NCBI GenBank assembly: GCA_014925825.1
Contig: JACGCK010000160.1
Location: forward strand, 39,434 to 103,433
Direction of reading: 5' to 3'
Length of the DNA: 64,000 bases
From: Pholiota molesta
Taxonomy: Eukaryota; Basidiomycota; Agaricomycetes; Agaricales; Strophariaceae
Part shown: positions 36,906 to 49,115 of the stretch, in pieces
How positions within the stretch are numbered: the stretch's first letter is position 1
Layout: every line of letters begins with the position of its first letter
Translations under genes and position numbers: made by a program
Notes under the pieces: model-generated
Database searches by the model: none
Told to the model about the DNA's origin: nothing
Seen by the model: the letters and a program-made list of their open reading frames with translations, nothing else

Positions 36906-39015
36906 ATGTCTGTCGTCTCGCTCGCTGTGAGGGAAGGTAATCCCGTTACCGAGGACACTGTTCGCCAGCTGGCCGCCAAGATCTCGACGGGCATGGAGAT
37001 CAAAGACCCACAGGATGTGAAAGACTTTGCTACCATACTCGCTGCTTTCCATGACTCTGCATTATCGGTTGTTGAGATGGACGATTACGTCCCACCGAGT
37101 CTTGTACCAGACTTGGAACGATATCCCAGAGAGAACATTAGTTACCCAGAGAAAGACAGCCTGGTACGTGATTTCGATTTATTTTATTGTATAGTCTTGG
37201 ATGGATTCGATTATTCTGCAGGGAAACCCTCTCAACGGATGGGCATGTAGATTCACCATCGAGGACAAGAAAAAGACGTCGCGTCAGGGATTGTTGGAGG
37301 GAAAGACTGTCATACTGAAGGATTGCATTTCAGTGGCGGGCGTCCCATGTACGATCGGAACGTACGTGTCGTATCTTCTCGCAATTACATTACATACTAA
37401 ACCTTTTACAGCGACGCTATTTCTCCACCTTGGGTTCCCATCGTAGATGCGACGGTTGTGACGCGCGTCCTCGAAGCAGGAGGCATCGTATGATACTCTA
37501 TTATTCTCATCCTCGTAGCCTTTTCTCAACCAACCATCCTAGATAGCGGGCAAGGCTTCCACAGAATCCATGTGCCAATCCGCTTCTTCCTTCACATCGT
37601 GTACCGGCCCCGTCCACAACCCCTACGCCCACGGACGAACCAGCGGTGGAAGTAGCTCAGGCTGCGCTGTACTTGTCGCCGACGGCTCCTGCGACATGGG
37701 CATCGGTGCCGACCAGGGCGGCTCCATCCGCATGCCCGCTGCATTCTGTGGTCTGGTCGGCGTGAAGCCAACGTAACGTCTCAACGTCATCGTGGTAGCT
37801 CACCTTCTAAATAATGTCTTTTGATGCATTAGATTCGGCTTGGTCCCATACACCGCTATTGCCTCAAACGAGTGGCAGCACGACTATGCCGGGCCTATAG
37901 CGCGTACCGTCGCCGACGCCGCGCTCCTCCTGCAAGTCATCGCAGGTGCAGACGGTCTCGACGATCGCGCCGGCGCGGGGTGTCCCTTCCCCGCAGACGT
38001 CCCACCTTACTCTGAACTGTTGCTCAGCCCTACAGCGGAACCTGGCAAACCGCTGAAGGGAAAGAAAATTGGCATCTTGAAGGAGGCGTTTGACATGCCG
38101 GTTCTGGATCCACGGGTGGCGAAGAAAGTTAAGGAGGCGGCGCTGCTCTTTGAGAAATTGGGTGCGGAGGTGGAGGAGGTTAGTATTCCTTTGCACACGA
38201 TTGCACCTACTATTTGGATGGTATGTCTGCTTTCTTCATTTCTTGCTGTGTGCTGAGCATACTTCTTAGGTTGCGAATCGGTATGCAGGCGGAAAGACAA
38301 GGCTAGGAGAGGCCTGTGGTCATAGGCAATATTTTCAGAATGACCTGTATGCCAAGTTCGTCTATTTTCGGTGCTGCAATATTTTCTTGGGCTCACCACA
38401 CTCCTTGCCTCAAGGTTTTTCCCTCTCAAGCAAGAAGTATGGGAGAAGTTGATCCCTGCGACCGTCAATGGTCAATTCAATGCTTTATACGGCTGGGAAA
38501 CTATGCCTGGCGTGTACGGAAAGGTATGCGCTATTTTCTTGGTTCATCACGTCAAGCCTCAAGGCCCCATTTTTTATTCTCTGTAGGCTATGAACAAGGT
38601 TATGCAAATCAGACATGCATACGATGCTGCCCTCGAGAAATACAGCTGCCTCGTACTCCCCACCGTCGCCTTCGTACGCTCTCCCTTATGTACCTCTCCA
38701 CATAAATACTTGACCCATCCATACCCACCACAGGTCGCCAACACCCACCCGGAACCCAACGCCACATCCTTGCAAAAAATACAGAAGTCCGTCGGCCAGG
38801 GCCTGAACTGCTGCCCCTTCAACGCAACGGGCCACCCGGCGCTGACGTTCCCTGTCGGCACCCTGCCGCCGGCGGAGGAGGACTGGGTCTCGCCAGACGA
38901 TGCGGGGCTAAGGCTGCCTGTGGGGATGCAGATTGTGGGAAGGTGGTGGGATGAGGTGGGGCTGTTCCAGATTGCGCATGCATGGGAGGGCGCGAATGAT
39001 TGGAAGGTTCTCTAG
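36906..39015 (+). CDS. Amidase-signature (AS) family hydrolase
   Basis: The start is ATG 36906 ([20 protein letters not shown]) and the stop is TAG 39013-39015 after DWKVL. The catalytic Ser-cisSer-Lys triad can be placed. Lys is in [14 protein letters not shown], the cis-Ser is in [19 protein letters not shown], and the nucleophile is in [20 protein letters not shown]. Further family blocks are [73 protein letters not shown] and [14 protein letters not shown]. Seven or more short introns can be joined in frame. AS enzymes hydrolyse many amides; the substrate cannot be fixed here. It has no secretion signal and is probably cytosolic. The D-Q-G-G-S form of the nucleophile motif is a small variation on the common DTGGS. 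Confidence 0.92.
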
Positions 39016-39311
39016 TCTTGAGGTGTGAGGATGATGGTATTTGATTTGTTCGAGCGACGCGCGTGTATACTTATGTTTCTTCCTGGAACTTACATGAAAT
39101 AAGCTTTGTCTGATGTTTGCGTAACTTACGATGCATGAATGATAAACGTCGAAGTTGATACGTACTTTGAAGCGGAAGGGCAGGATCGCTTGCGAGAGGG
39201 AAATGAATCAGATCGTATTTCATAGTTCAAATGTATGTGTTGAATATGACGTACACATTCATTGTAAGAGGGTAATATAACGCAGACGTTCATACTGACA
39301 TTCAAGGCTGA
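39016..39311. other. Convergent 3' flanks of amidase and SMN
   Basis: AT-rich untranslated spacer. No other feature. Confidence 0.4.
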
Positions 39312-40341
39312 TTACCTTTGTGTAGGAACAAAGTCATCATTATCAACTTCAATATTTTCGTCGTCCTCCTCATCTTCTGCTTCTGCTTCTTCTTCAACAT
39401 TGTTGACATTGTTGCTTGGTGCTGAAGGTTCTGGCGCACTGGGTTGCGACATTTGCATTTGTCGTTGAGCCTGGAGGTATCATAATTAGAACGGCTACAA
39501 AAGAGTAATAATCAACGTACATGATACATCGCTGTCCAATATCCGCCCCAATACATAGCGCTCAACGCGCGTTGGAAAGCTTCGTCTTGACTGACCATAG
39601 CGTCAGTGAGTGTATCTGGGACGTAATTTTCGGTCATTGGAACAGATGGGTTTTCTAGAGATGGGTCGTGTGACGGCACGAAGGTGTCGAAATTCAGAGG
39701 TTTCGAATCCTCTTCAGTTGCGCCATTCGTTGCTGAAGGAACGATGGACGGTGTGATGATGGCGGGGGTGATAGCAAAAGGAGGATTATCGGCTTTTGTG
39801 GATGGATCTATAGGCACATTGTACCATCTGGGATATGGAGAGAAAATAAATTGTGAATCTCTATTTTCATGCGGGCCAGAGCCACTTACAGAGGCGATTT
39901 CTTCACCGGCTCCTTTTTCCACGCATCTTCACCCCCATGATACGATTGGTACTCCTCCATCGCAGACTCCCAGGCGTATACAAGCGCCGAATCATCCCAT
40001 ATTTCCTCGTGCGTCAACTCGCGACTCTCTTCCTCGTCCTCCTCATACTCACCCTCGTCCGCAGCGTATTCTTCCATGTCTTCTCCTCCTTCAGGGTACG
40101 TTGACGGCGACACTTGGTTCGAAGATGCGGTAGATCCGCTAGAGTACTTGTTGGGTTCACCGCGCTGCGCGCTCGACGCGCTTTTCGCCGCAGGACTGTC
40201 CCGGCGCTTTCCCTTTTGGTTGTTTTTCTTGCGTTTTTTAGATGGTGGCTGGCCATGTGATTTTGAGGAATGGGATGGTAGCTCTGGTGGGTCGTATGGT
40301 AATGTTATATCGTCGTAAGATACCACTGTGCGCGTTGCCAT
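39312..40341 (-). CDS. SMN1: Survival motor neuron (SMN)-like protein
   Basis: The start is ATG 40341-40339 (MATRTVVSYDDITLPYDPPE) and the stop is TAA 39314-39312 after FVPTQR. Exon 1 has a basic nuclear-type stretch (PPSKKRKKNNQKGKRR), an acidic region, and the N-terminal Gemin2-binding helix LTHEEIWDDSALVYAWESAM. A later exon carries the C-terminal YG-box (RALSAMYWGGYWTAMYHV), which mediates SMN self-association. There is no Tudor domain, as in several fungal SMN orthologues. SMN acts in assembly of Sm rings on spliceosomal snRNAs, a fitting need for an intron-rich genome. The tail after the YG-box is Gln/Asn and acid rich. The model is complete, with two or three introns. Confidence 0.85.
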
Positions 40342-41006
40342 TGTGGAAGTTCAGTGGAGTGTGGTATATAATCTATCGATGTGAAATCCTGGCGTTGTTT
40401 GGCATCGCGTTTCCGAGTCAATTGGTAGATGCCGGTACCGGCACTCTTTAAGTTGAGTACTTGAGACGCTCGCGTTACAATTTACGCTCTGTTCTTTTCC
40501 GAGTCGATCTACATAGCTATGGGCCGATATTTCTCTGAGAACTGTCAGATCTGCTCTATTTTTCAATGGAGTAGCGTTCTGGAGCCTGCGTGTAAATTTT
40601 GGGTATGCAAAGCATAGCCTAATGGCACAGCATTGATTACAGGGAGAAGCTGGGGTAATTATGTCGATAACCTTCTCCCTCCCCATTCTCTCAATCTGCA
40701 TGATATGCAAAGATCGGACGGGAGGATCTCAAGGACATGACGAAAAGACTGCCCCATTATTGTGAACTTGAATTGCATGATGGGAGTCAGCCCTCAAACC
40801 CACAGTTTCCTTGCGATTTAAGTGCCACTGGAGCGGTTTAATGGCTCAGATAGGCGTATAACGGAGGGAATTCAGTTTATTGACAGAGACGTCTTCGGTC
40901 AGAAGGGCATCCATCATGTTGATTATGCTTCGCTGGCCATATAGCATCCTCCGTAGATTGCAGTCAAATGCCACCCCAAAACGGGTTCTGATGATAATCA
41001 GCGATT
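40342..41006. other. Intergenic, no P-loop exon found
   Basis: I searched all frames for a GxxGxGKS/T exon that would complete the NACHT gene to the right and saw none. No other gene was recognised. Confidence 0.4.
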
Positions 41007-42564
41007 ATGGGAACAGCCGTGGCCATCGCCAGCTTTTTCTTTTTTAGGGGGGATTCCACTCGAAATACTATGGCTCCTTTGATTGCTACGCTCGTTTATC
41101 AGCTCATCCGTGCTATTCCAGAAACCAAGGACGATATTCTTATAGCTATTGAACACGATCGACTCATCTTCGACCAATCACTCGAGTCGCAACTCGAATT
41201 ACTCATTATTCAGCCCCTCCTTCGCCTACCAAGAGAGTTGCAGCGCTTGTTTGTAGTGTTCATTGATGGCCTCGATGAATGCAATGATCGGTTTCACCAA
41301 TCTAACCTGATCAAAGTACTCGGTGATGTATCCTGTCGCAGAAATATTCCCGTCGTATTTCTCGTCACCAGTCGTCGAGAATACCAGATAGAGGCGGCTT
41401 TCGGACTCGACCCGGTCGCTGAGCTGCTCACCACGATCCTGCTGGATAATTCGGATATAAGCAAAACATCAGACGATATCAAACGCTTTCTCACTGACAA
41501 ATTCAAAATAATCAAGGAGACGCATCTGCACAGACGCCTCCTCCCGCGGGACTGGCCGCCGAAATCAGCCGTCGAGGAGATCGTGGCCAAGTCCTCCGGT
41601 CAATTCATTTTTGCATCCGTCGTTATCAACTATATATCATCCCCCCGCACTAACCCAGCGCGTCAACTGAAACTTGTCAACGACATTCGTTTGCGAGAAG
41701 CGTCTTCCCAGAATCCGTTCGCGCAGCTGGACGCCCTCTATCAGCACATATTCTTGCAGGTCCAAGCCCTCGACAAGGTGCTCGATGTTTTGGCGTTTTC
41801 TCTGCTGACCAACTGGGTCAGCGTTGAAGCCTATGAGCATGTATTTCAGCTTGCGCCTGGCGAGTTGGAAATTCTACTGGTTGATCTATTAGCTGTTATC
41901 GAATGCCAGTCCCATTCTAGAGATATCGAGTTTCATTTCCAGACTCGAATCAAATTCCTGCATGCCTCTCTCCCCGATTTCCTGCAGGACAGAACACGCT
42001 CTGGGATCTATTACATAGACGTCGAGGAATACAGGACGAAGCTGCTCTGCATGTTTCTCGAGAGAGCATCCCCCGTCCTGCCTCCGACATCCCGCCAAAT
42101 TCCGCGGGCCAGCGCGCAAGAGACCTCGCGCCTGCTTGCCATCTGCAACCTCTTTTCAGCAGGGAATATCAAGACGCGCCGAGAGCGCCTTTATCACGCC
42201 GTCATGCAGTTCAAGTTCACACTCTACAGCCGGGAAATGGCGGAAAACATTAGCGCTCAGGAGTGCTACACATCCATTCTGCATTACTTGGACCAGCAGG
42301 TATGTCATCCATGCTATGCATATTCGTGTGCTACGCGCTGATACCATATGATCGTAGCAATTTGAGGACCAGGGACAAGCAAATCGCCATGTTTCTGAGC
42401 TGTTCGCTCCAGGATATGTGAAATTTGGCATCCATTCCTACAACTGGACATCGGAGGACTGGGCGCCAGGGCAGGGCGGATGGATACTGTGGCGACAGGG
42501 CCATTACGAGAGAGCGCCCGAGCGACCTTCCTCTTTTATGGAGCGTCTGTGGAAAGCTCTGTGA
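41007..42564 (+). pseudogene. NACHT (STAND) protein fragment without the P-loop
   Basis: The first recognised block is IASFFFFRGDSTRNTMAPLI, which in complete fungal NACHT proteins comes directly after the Walker A exon. Then come RLFVVFIDGLDECNDR (Walker B/NACHT), IPVVFLVTSRREYQIEAAF (sensor), SGQFIFASVVINYI and a winged-helix-like region FHFQTRIKFLHASLPDFLQD. The first exon is open for 444 codons. Intron 42302-42355 joins a last exon QFEDQGQANRHVSELFAPGY ending in WKAL at 42564. The start (ATG 41007, MGTAVAIAS) has no P-loop before it. NACHT proteins serve in fungal self/non-self recognition and programmed cell death. This copy could not bind nucleotide in the usual way, so it is probably a truncated relic, though an expressed decoy is possible. 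Confidence 0.7.
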
Positions 42565-42859
42565 CTGTCTGTCATTGTTGCATTAATTTTGGTGGCTGTA
42601 TACAATGCGGCGAGGGTGCCCCAGCCCCGCTGGGTATGTAGTATGAACTGGACAGCTTTCTAACATCTTTTCGGTTGAAAGCAGAGGCGGAATCAGAGAA
42701 GAGGATGGAAGACGGCAGGTCGAAAAAAAGGTTACGTCAATGAGCGCTCTGGGACCTGATTGGGCTACCGCCATTGTTAAAAAATAGACATGGCGTCATA
42801 TTTTAACTTTGGTCGTCCACAAAATCTTCCCCAGAAACCATCAGATGGACAGATGTCAG
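42565..42859. other. Intergenic, no gene seen
   Basis: Spacer between the NACHT fragment and the start of the X'/X duplication. Nothing recognised. Confidence 0.35.
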
Positions 42860-45157
42860 ACATAGCCCCATTACACACCGTGTTCAGAGACAGGCCCAAC
42901 AGACGGACAGACAGATACAGTGACATTGCAATATAGAGCAGGTAGGTAAGTACATGCTTAATAGCAGTAGTATCAGTATTACACCCGTAAACTGGGTATT
43001 ACATTAACCAAAAGCCAAGCCACGCGCGGACGCCCGCTGGAGGACCGCAATTCACGCACGAAAAGTATGCATCCAGATCGACGAGAGAAAGGGATATCAG
43101 GTGGGGAGCCAGGACGAGAACGCAGGTGGCGCCGGCGTAGTGTAGAATTATAGGTGGTAGAAGAAAGAAGAAAAGAAGAGGCGACAGCGATATAGGTACG
43201 TACGTACGTGAAAAAACATTGCACAGGACGCCGCTGACGGTGGCGCGGAATCGGAGTATGGGGTATGGCTATGTATGGACATGGGATCTGGGGTATGCGG
43301 GGGCGCAGCACGGACGCTCGAAATCAAGTGAGTGCGCGCTGGCTATGGACACGGACGGAAAACACGGGGTGCGGATGCGGACAGAGACAACAGGATCAGA
43401 GAAATAATGAAAGCAGAACAGGAGACTGGATAAGAGGAGAGTGATTCCAACATGAAGAGGGCAGACAAATGAAGAGCAGAGAGAAATCGGCATGAACCGT
43501 TTAGGCGCACATGCATGAGTGGATAATATGCGTCAGAGGGAATTGTATCACGATGCATGGCGCGGGTGGAAGTGCTGGGATGATGCCCCCCAGATGGCTG
43601 GCAGACGGTGAGAGGCAGAAAATGTCGGAGAAAGCGGTCGCGCGGAATCCCCAAATGCCCGATATCCGACCCAGGGCCGAATGCAGCGCTCCTAGATAGC
43701 GGCGTCCGCGTCCTCGCCAGCTTGAAAGACGGGACGCGCCGCCCGCGAAAGGTCAGCGAGCGTCCGCCGCCGCCAGCTCACACGCGCGCGCCCATCCCGG
43801 AGCCCATCGCGCTGACCCCGCGCAGCACATCCGCGGCGCCGCGAACGTGAAGCTCGGCTTCCGCCGCCCCGGTATCGGGGACGCTGGGGGCGACACCGCA
43901 GCCGAGTCGGGCGAAGCGGATGTGGGATGACGGACGTGTGCAGCGGACGTGCCAGTGGACGACGACGCATCCGAGAGGGCGGCGGACGCCACGGATTCGG
44001 AGCGCGCGCGGTGGTGGAATGCGGGCAGGTGGAAGTGGTGCGCGTGCACGTCCAAGGGCGTCGCCGCGCCCGCGGGCAGCAGGAGCGCCACGCTCGGCGT
44101 TGAAGGCGGAAGAGACGGCGTAGACGAAGCGACGAGCCCGCCTGCTCGCCCGTCGCGCCCTGCCCCTGGTCCTTATTCTGGTCCCGCCGCGCAGACGCTG
44201 TCGATGGTCGGGGGCCTCTCGGCGACATCGGGCGCCGCTCCGCGCCCACCGCCCCCGCAGTGGATGTTGTGCTAGCGACAGCCTTCGCGCTGGTACCGAT
44301 AGTATTCCCAGCGCTGCTCGTGGTGGTTGTAACCGGGGTGGTGTTGGAGATCTGCCGCCCCGCCGCGTCGACGCGCACGCCGGCATCTCCCGAGACCCGG
44401 CGCGAGAGCGACGCGCCGAGCATCTCCATATATAGATCGATTGTCATCTATTATTTGGTCTGTCTAGAGAGACTACCTCCTCTTCCTCCTCCTCCTCCTC
44501 TCCCTCCTGCTTCCCCCGCCCCTCCTCCGTCCACATCGCAAGCGGTGACAGCCTTCCACCCCGCGCGCTGGGCACAGGCGACGCGCGCGGGCTCGGCGAC
44601 GACGACGGAGACCTTCGCGGGAGCGGGAACAGCTGCGCCTCGTCGTCGTCGTCTGTGGGTGTATACGGCGCGCCACGCGATGTCCTCCCCCCACTACTAC
44701 CCGCCGCAGCCGTTGTGGTGATCAAGAGCGGCGGCGTGCCGCCCATGCCCGCTCTGCTCGAGGACCCAACGATCGAGGAGGACGCTATGATCGAGGACGC
44801 TGTGATCGAGGGCACGGACACCGAGCTCCGCCGTGATCCGAAACTCCCATCCTCGCTGCCCTCCTCCGCGATCGGCGACGACGCGCGCAGGCGGTGCGCG
44901 TCCGGCACGGCGAGCAGCAGCGCGTCCGGGTACGCCCCCGGCGAGGCGTACGGGGAGCCGGATCCGTAGGACGCGGGTGAGGAGGAGGATGGGAGGTGCC
45001 CGTACGATGAGGGCGGCGAGGACGAAGTACCAGCGTCGTCGGAAGTGGAAGTGGAAGTGGAAGTGAAGGACGGATTCGACGGAGAAGCACCTGCACGGGG
45101 CGCTGATGCCCGGCGTGCAGCTTGATACAGCGGCTGCTTCTGCGCCGCATTCGAAGG
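42860..45157. repeat. Direct duplication, copy 1 (contains X')
   Basis: Corresponds to 46950-49115 in the same orientation. The match starts in non-coding sequence (GGCCCAACAGACxGACAxACA, then tagcagtagtatxagtatta) and runs through the long 3' flank into the Ser-rich gene. It stops at the codon block PSNAAQKQ. Copies differ by many substitutions and indels. Confidence 0.8.
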
Positions 45158-45205
45158 TCGCACTGCACCGCGGCCAATAGGACCGATACCCATCCGGCAC
45201 GACAT
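43760..45205 (-). pseudogene. X': truncated, interrupted copy of the Ser-rich gene X
   Basis: Starting at ATG 45205-45203 (MSCRMGIGPIGRG) it enters the X reading frame at SNAAQKQPLYQAARRASAPR and follows it through YASPGAYPDALLLAVPDAHR, SPIAEEGSEDGSFGSRRSSV, APYTPTDDDDEAQLFPLPRR and SPLAMWTEEGRGKQEG. About 45 bp of foreign sequence near 44420-44465 then brings a stop. After it the match resumes (MLGASLSRRVSGDAGVRVDA, later DVHAHHFHLPAFHHRARSES and SPIPGRRKPSFTFAAP). The 300 or so N-terminal residues of X are missing, as is part of the C-terminus. A 253-aa protein could still be made from the first half, so 'pseudogene' is likely but not certain. Confidence 0.75.
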
Positions 45206-45353
45206 GAGCAGAACTTGAAGATTATAAGTACGAGGAGGGTGGAGACGACCAAGAGAAAGCGGTGGGAGAAGTGAAAGGAGTACTCGTAGAGAACCAGGTG
45301 CATTTGCTGCATGCGACTCCGAGGCATATTCATTGGACGTCGCTAAGGCATAA

Positions 45354-46601
45354 TTACATTATAGTAACAACCAGCTTCTTATGCTCTCCTTGAGTCATTG
45401 CTCCTGGCTTACAAAGAATGCGCTCCATCCTCAATTTCCACTCTTCTATCTGGTGTTCCTCGAGAGGGACCAATTTAAACACCAATGTTATTATTTGCAA
45501 ATTGGTAACATCCCACAGCATTTTCATATCCTAATTGAGACCCCACCATAAGTCGTCGATAACAGCAAAAAAAAAAAAAATCTTACTGAATCAAGTGGAA
45601 GCTTGTTAAGCTCGAAACTAACATTGCGCAGATTCTTCAATATCATTGAAATGTTTACTGAACAACGGAGAAGATAGCGTTTGTTAGGTAATGGCTGGCC
45701 CTAAATAATGAAGTAGGGACTCACCTGCATAGCTAAGTAAGCTTGTGCCAGGCGGTAGAGGTCCAAGTGTTTCAATGGAAGGACAATTCGAGAGAATCTC
45801 TTTATAATAGTAGAAGGAAAATTCTTCAGTCTTCCAGGGTATAAGCAACTTTAGTCCTGGACAGGAATACAGGAAGGCGGTTCCACCCCTCGAGACACAT
45901 GCAGTGCGAATATTAGGATATGTGTAGGGAGCGAAGCTGTCTGCAACAAGCTGGCGCTGGCTAATATCAAAATAGATTTGGACGGTATGCAAATTCGGAA
46001 GCAAGGCGATACATCGTGCCAGTTCAGGAAGCACAGTCTTGGCAGAATTATCAATGACGCGAATGTCAAGTACGCTATAACGAATATGTAGATCATTTTA
46101 AGTATTGGACATGACGGTCAACCAAGTTTTTTTTTTTGAATCGGGATTTACGCACCTCACAAATTGGGCCAGGCTAGCATTTCGGACAGTGACGGTTTCC
46201 AATTGCCGAATCAATTCCCGGGCCACCGCATAGACCTTGCCCAAGCGCTTCTCATACCCCATCCCTCGGCGCGGACCCCTTCCCAAATCCATTCCATCGT
46301 AGACTTCAATGCGCTGCCATCGATACGGTAAGAAAACGCGTCGCAAAGTCCGGCACGTCTGCGACAGCGCGTCCAGTACCAGCCGTCGATGGCCGTAGAG
46401 CTCGTTGTCAGTTTCTCGATGTTCAGTGGGTATAGGAAAGGCAGGGAGGTGTGATAGGATCTCCAGATAGATTTCATCCGCAAGACATGACAGCCCTCGT
46501 GTGTTGGCTGATTGGGATTCTATAGTTGTCGTGGTCGATGACGATGGCTGCGCATGCCGAGTTCGACGCTTAGAGCTTCTGAGTTGCCGGGTGGAAGCCA
46601 T
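45354..46601 (-). CDS. F-box family protein 2
   Basis: The start is ATG 46601-46599 (MASTRQLRSSKRRTRHAQPS) and the stop is TAA 45356-45354 after KKLVVTIM. The F-box is near residues 40-90: LADEIYLEILSHLPAFPIPT, LVLDALSQTCRTLRRVFLPY, RWQRIEVYDGMDLG. Later exons read LPELARCIALLPNLHTVQIY, SFAPYTYPNIRTACVS, SCPGLKLLIPW and CPSIETLGPLPP. The tail K-K-x-V-V-T-I is shared with the other members in the window. It is probably an SCF substrate adaptor, with the substrate unknown. It lies between the two copies of gene X. A poly(T) run near 46129-46137 is in an intron. Confidence 0.75.
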
Positions 46602-46949
46602 TTGTGACCAGAAGTAAGAAAGCACAATCGAGAAAAGAGTGAGAAAATGTCTGGTGCACTGTGCGCTGTTGGTTCGATTATTGCAAGAACTGGAAGAAGA
46701 TACTTGTGTATTGAGTCACTCTGCAGTGGTATCGTATTCTACCAACAACACGTGATCATTGCGCGCGTTTTCAGGGTCGCGTATCTGTTCGTCGCCTTAA
46801 TTAGACGTCGTGTCACGTAAATAAGAACAGCAGAGGCTTCCTCGCACCATTAGCCGGTTTCTAACGAAGATTATTGTGTGGTCAGACCCATCCAAAAGAT
46901 TCCACCAAAAAAAAAAAAGGCGGCTATGTAACCACCGCCAAAAAGTCCC
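46602..46949. other. F-box 2 promoter region
   Basis: Part of this sequence (about 46640-46690) matches, in reverse complement, the region just upstream of F-box 3 at about 52205-52250. The promoters were therefore copied together with the genes. Confidence 0.5.
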
Positions 46950-49115
46950 GAACATCAACACTATGCTCAGAAACGGGCCCAACAGACAGACAAACATATA
47001 CAGCGACATTGCAATGTAGGTAGGTACATTCTTGATAGCAGTAGTATTAGTATTACACCCATAAACACGGGTATTACAGTAATCAAAAGCCAGGCCACGC
47101 GCGGACGCCCGCTGGAGGAACACAATTCACGCACGAAAAGTATGCATCCAGATCGACGAGAGAAGAGGTATCAGGTGGGGAGCCAGGAAGAGAACGCGGG
47201 TGGCGCTGGCGTAGTTTAGAATTATAGGCGATAGAAAAAGAAAAAGAAAAAGAAAAAGAGGTGAGAGCGATATAGGTAGATAGTACGTAATAAAAAAAAA
47301 ACACAGGACGCTGCTGATGGATGGCGGCGCGGAACCGGGGTATGGGGTATGGCTATGGACATGGGGATCTGGGTATGCGGGGGCGCAGTACGGATGCTCG
47401 AAAGTAAGTGCGCGCTGGTTATGGATACGGACGGAAAACATGGTGATGCGGACAGAGACAACAGGATCAGAAAAATAATGAAAGCAGATAAGGAGACTGG
47501 ATAATAAGAGGATGATAATTCCAAAAGATTCGACGGTCAGAAGAAACGAAAAGAGGAGACAAATAGTATCTCCACTCGGATGGCAGAGGAGGACGCGGGT
47601 CCCGCGCGACCACACAGCCGGCCGCGAGCTCACACGCGCGCGCCCATCCCGGAGCCCATCGCGCTGACCCCGCGCAGCACATCCGCGCCCGCGCCCCGCA
47701 GCACGCCGCCCGCGCGCACGAGCGGCGCCGCGAACGTGAAGCTCGACTTCCGCCGCCCTGGTATCGGGGACCCCGGGGGCGAGCCCGCCGACTCCGGCGC
47801 GGAAGCTGAGGATGGGGGTGCAGGAACGCGGCTGGCGGAGGTGGTGGTTGAGGATGAATCGGAGAGGGCGGCGGACGCCACGGATTCGGAGCGCGCGCGG
47901 TGGTGGAACGCGGGTAGATGGAAGTGGTGCGCGTGCACGTCGACGGGCGTCGCGGGCAGCAGCGCCCCGCCCGTCGTCGGCGTTGAAGGAGGAAGGGACG
48001 CTGTAGACGAAGCAACCGAGCCCGCCTGCTCGTCCGCCGCGCCCTGCCTCTGGTCCTTATTCTGGGCCCGCCGCGCAGACGCCGTCGATGGTCGGGGGCC
48101 TTTCGGCGACATCGGGCGCCGCTCCGCGCCCACCGCCCCCGCATTGGACGCGGCGCCAGCGCCAGCCTTGGCGCTGGTACCGATAGCATCCCCAGCGCTG
48201 CTCGTGGTGGCTTTAACCGGGGCGGCGTTGGGGCTCCGCCGCCCCGCCGCGTCGACGCGCACGCCGGCATCACCCGAGACCCGGCGCGAGAGCGACGCGC
48301 CGAGCATCTCCACCTCTTCCTCTCCCTCCTCCCCTCCTGCTTCCCCCGCGCCTCCTCCGTCCACATCGCAAGCGGCGACAGCCTTCCGCCGCGCGCGCTG
48401 CCCCCGCTACTCGCCCTTCTCTCGACCGCCCCGGGCACGGCGAGGCTGCGCACGGACGCGCTCGGGCTGCCGCCTTGGATCGACACATTCGGACTCCCCC
48501 CTAGACTCGGACTCCCCCCTAGACTCGGACTGCCCCCGAGACTCGGGCTCCGCCGGACGCCCGGCACAGGCGACGCGCGCGGGCTCGGCGACGACGACGG
48601 CGACCTCCGCGGGAGCGGGAACAGCTGCGCCTCGTCGTCGTCGTCCGTGGGTGTATAGGGCGCGCCGCGCGATGTCCTCCTACTACCATTACCTGTCATC
48701 GTCGTGATCAGGAGCGGCGTGCTCCCTCTGCTTGGGGACCCTATGATTGAGGACGCGGTGATGGAGGACACGGACACGGAGCTCCGCCGCGACCCGAAAC
48801 TCCCGTCCTCGCTGCCCTCCTCCGCGATCGGCGACGCCGCGCGCAGGCGGTGGGCGTCCGGCACGGCGAGCAGCAGCGCGTCCGGGTACGCCCCCGGCGA
48901 GGCGTACGGGGGTCCAGAGCCGTAGGACGCGGGCGAGGACGAAGAGGAGGAGAGGTACGATGAGGACAGATACGATGAAGGCGGCGAGGACGCAGCACCA
49001 CCAGCGCCCGAAGTGGACGGGCTATTTGAATTTGCAGAAGAAGAAGAAGAAGCTCGGGGCGCTGATGCCCGGCGTGCAGCTTGATACAGCGGCTGCTTCT
49101 GCGCCGCATTCGAAG
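46950..49115. repeat. Direct duplication, copy 2 (3' flank and C-terminal part of X)
   Basis: The partner of 42860-45157. This copy is continuous with the full-length gene X, so it is the likely source. It also contains an (AAAAAG)n simple repeat at about 47229-47261. Confidence 0.8.

Noticed and set aside
47580..48707. 375-codon plus-strand frame
   Set aside because: Antisense shadow of gene X; the minus-strand frame is backed by its copy X'.
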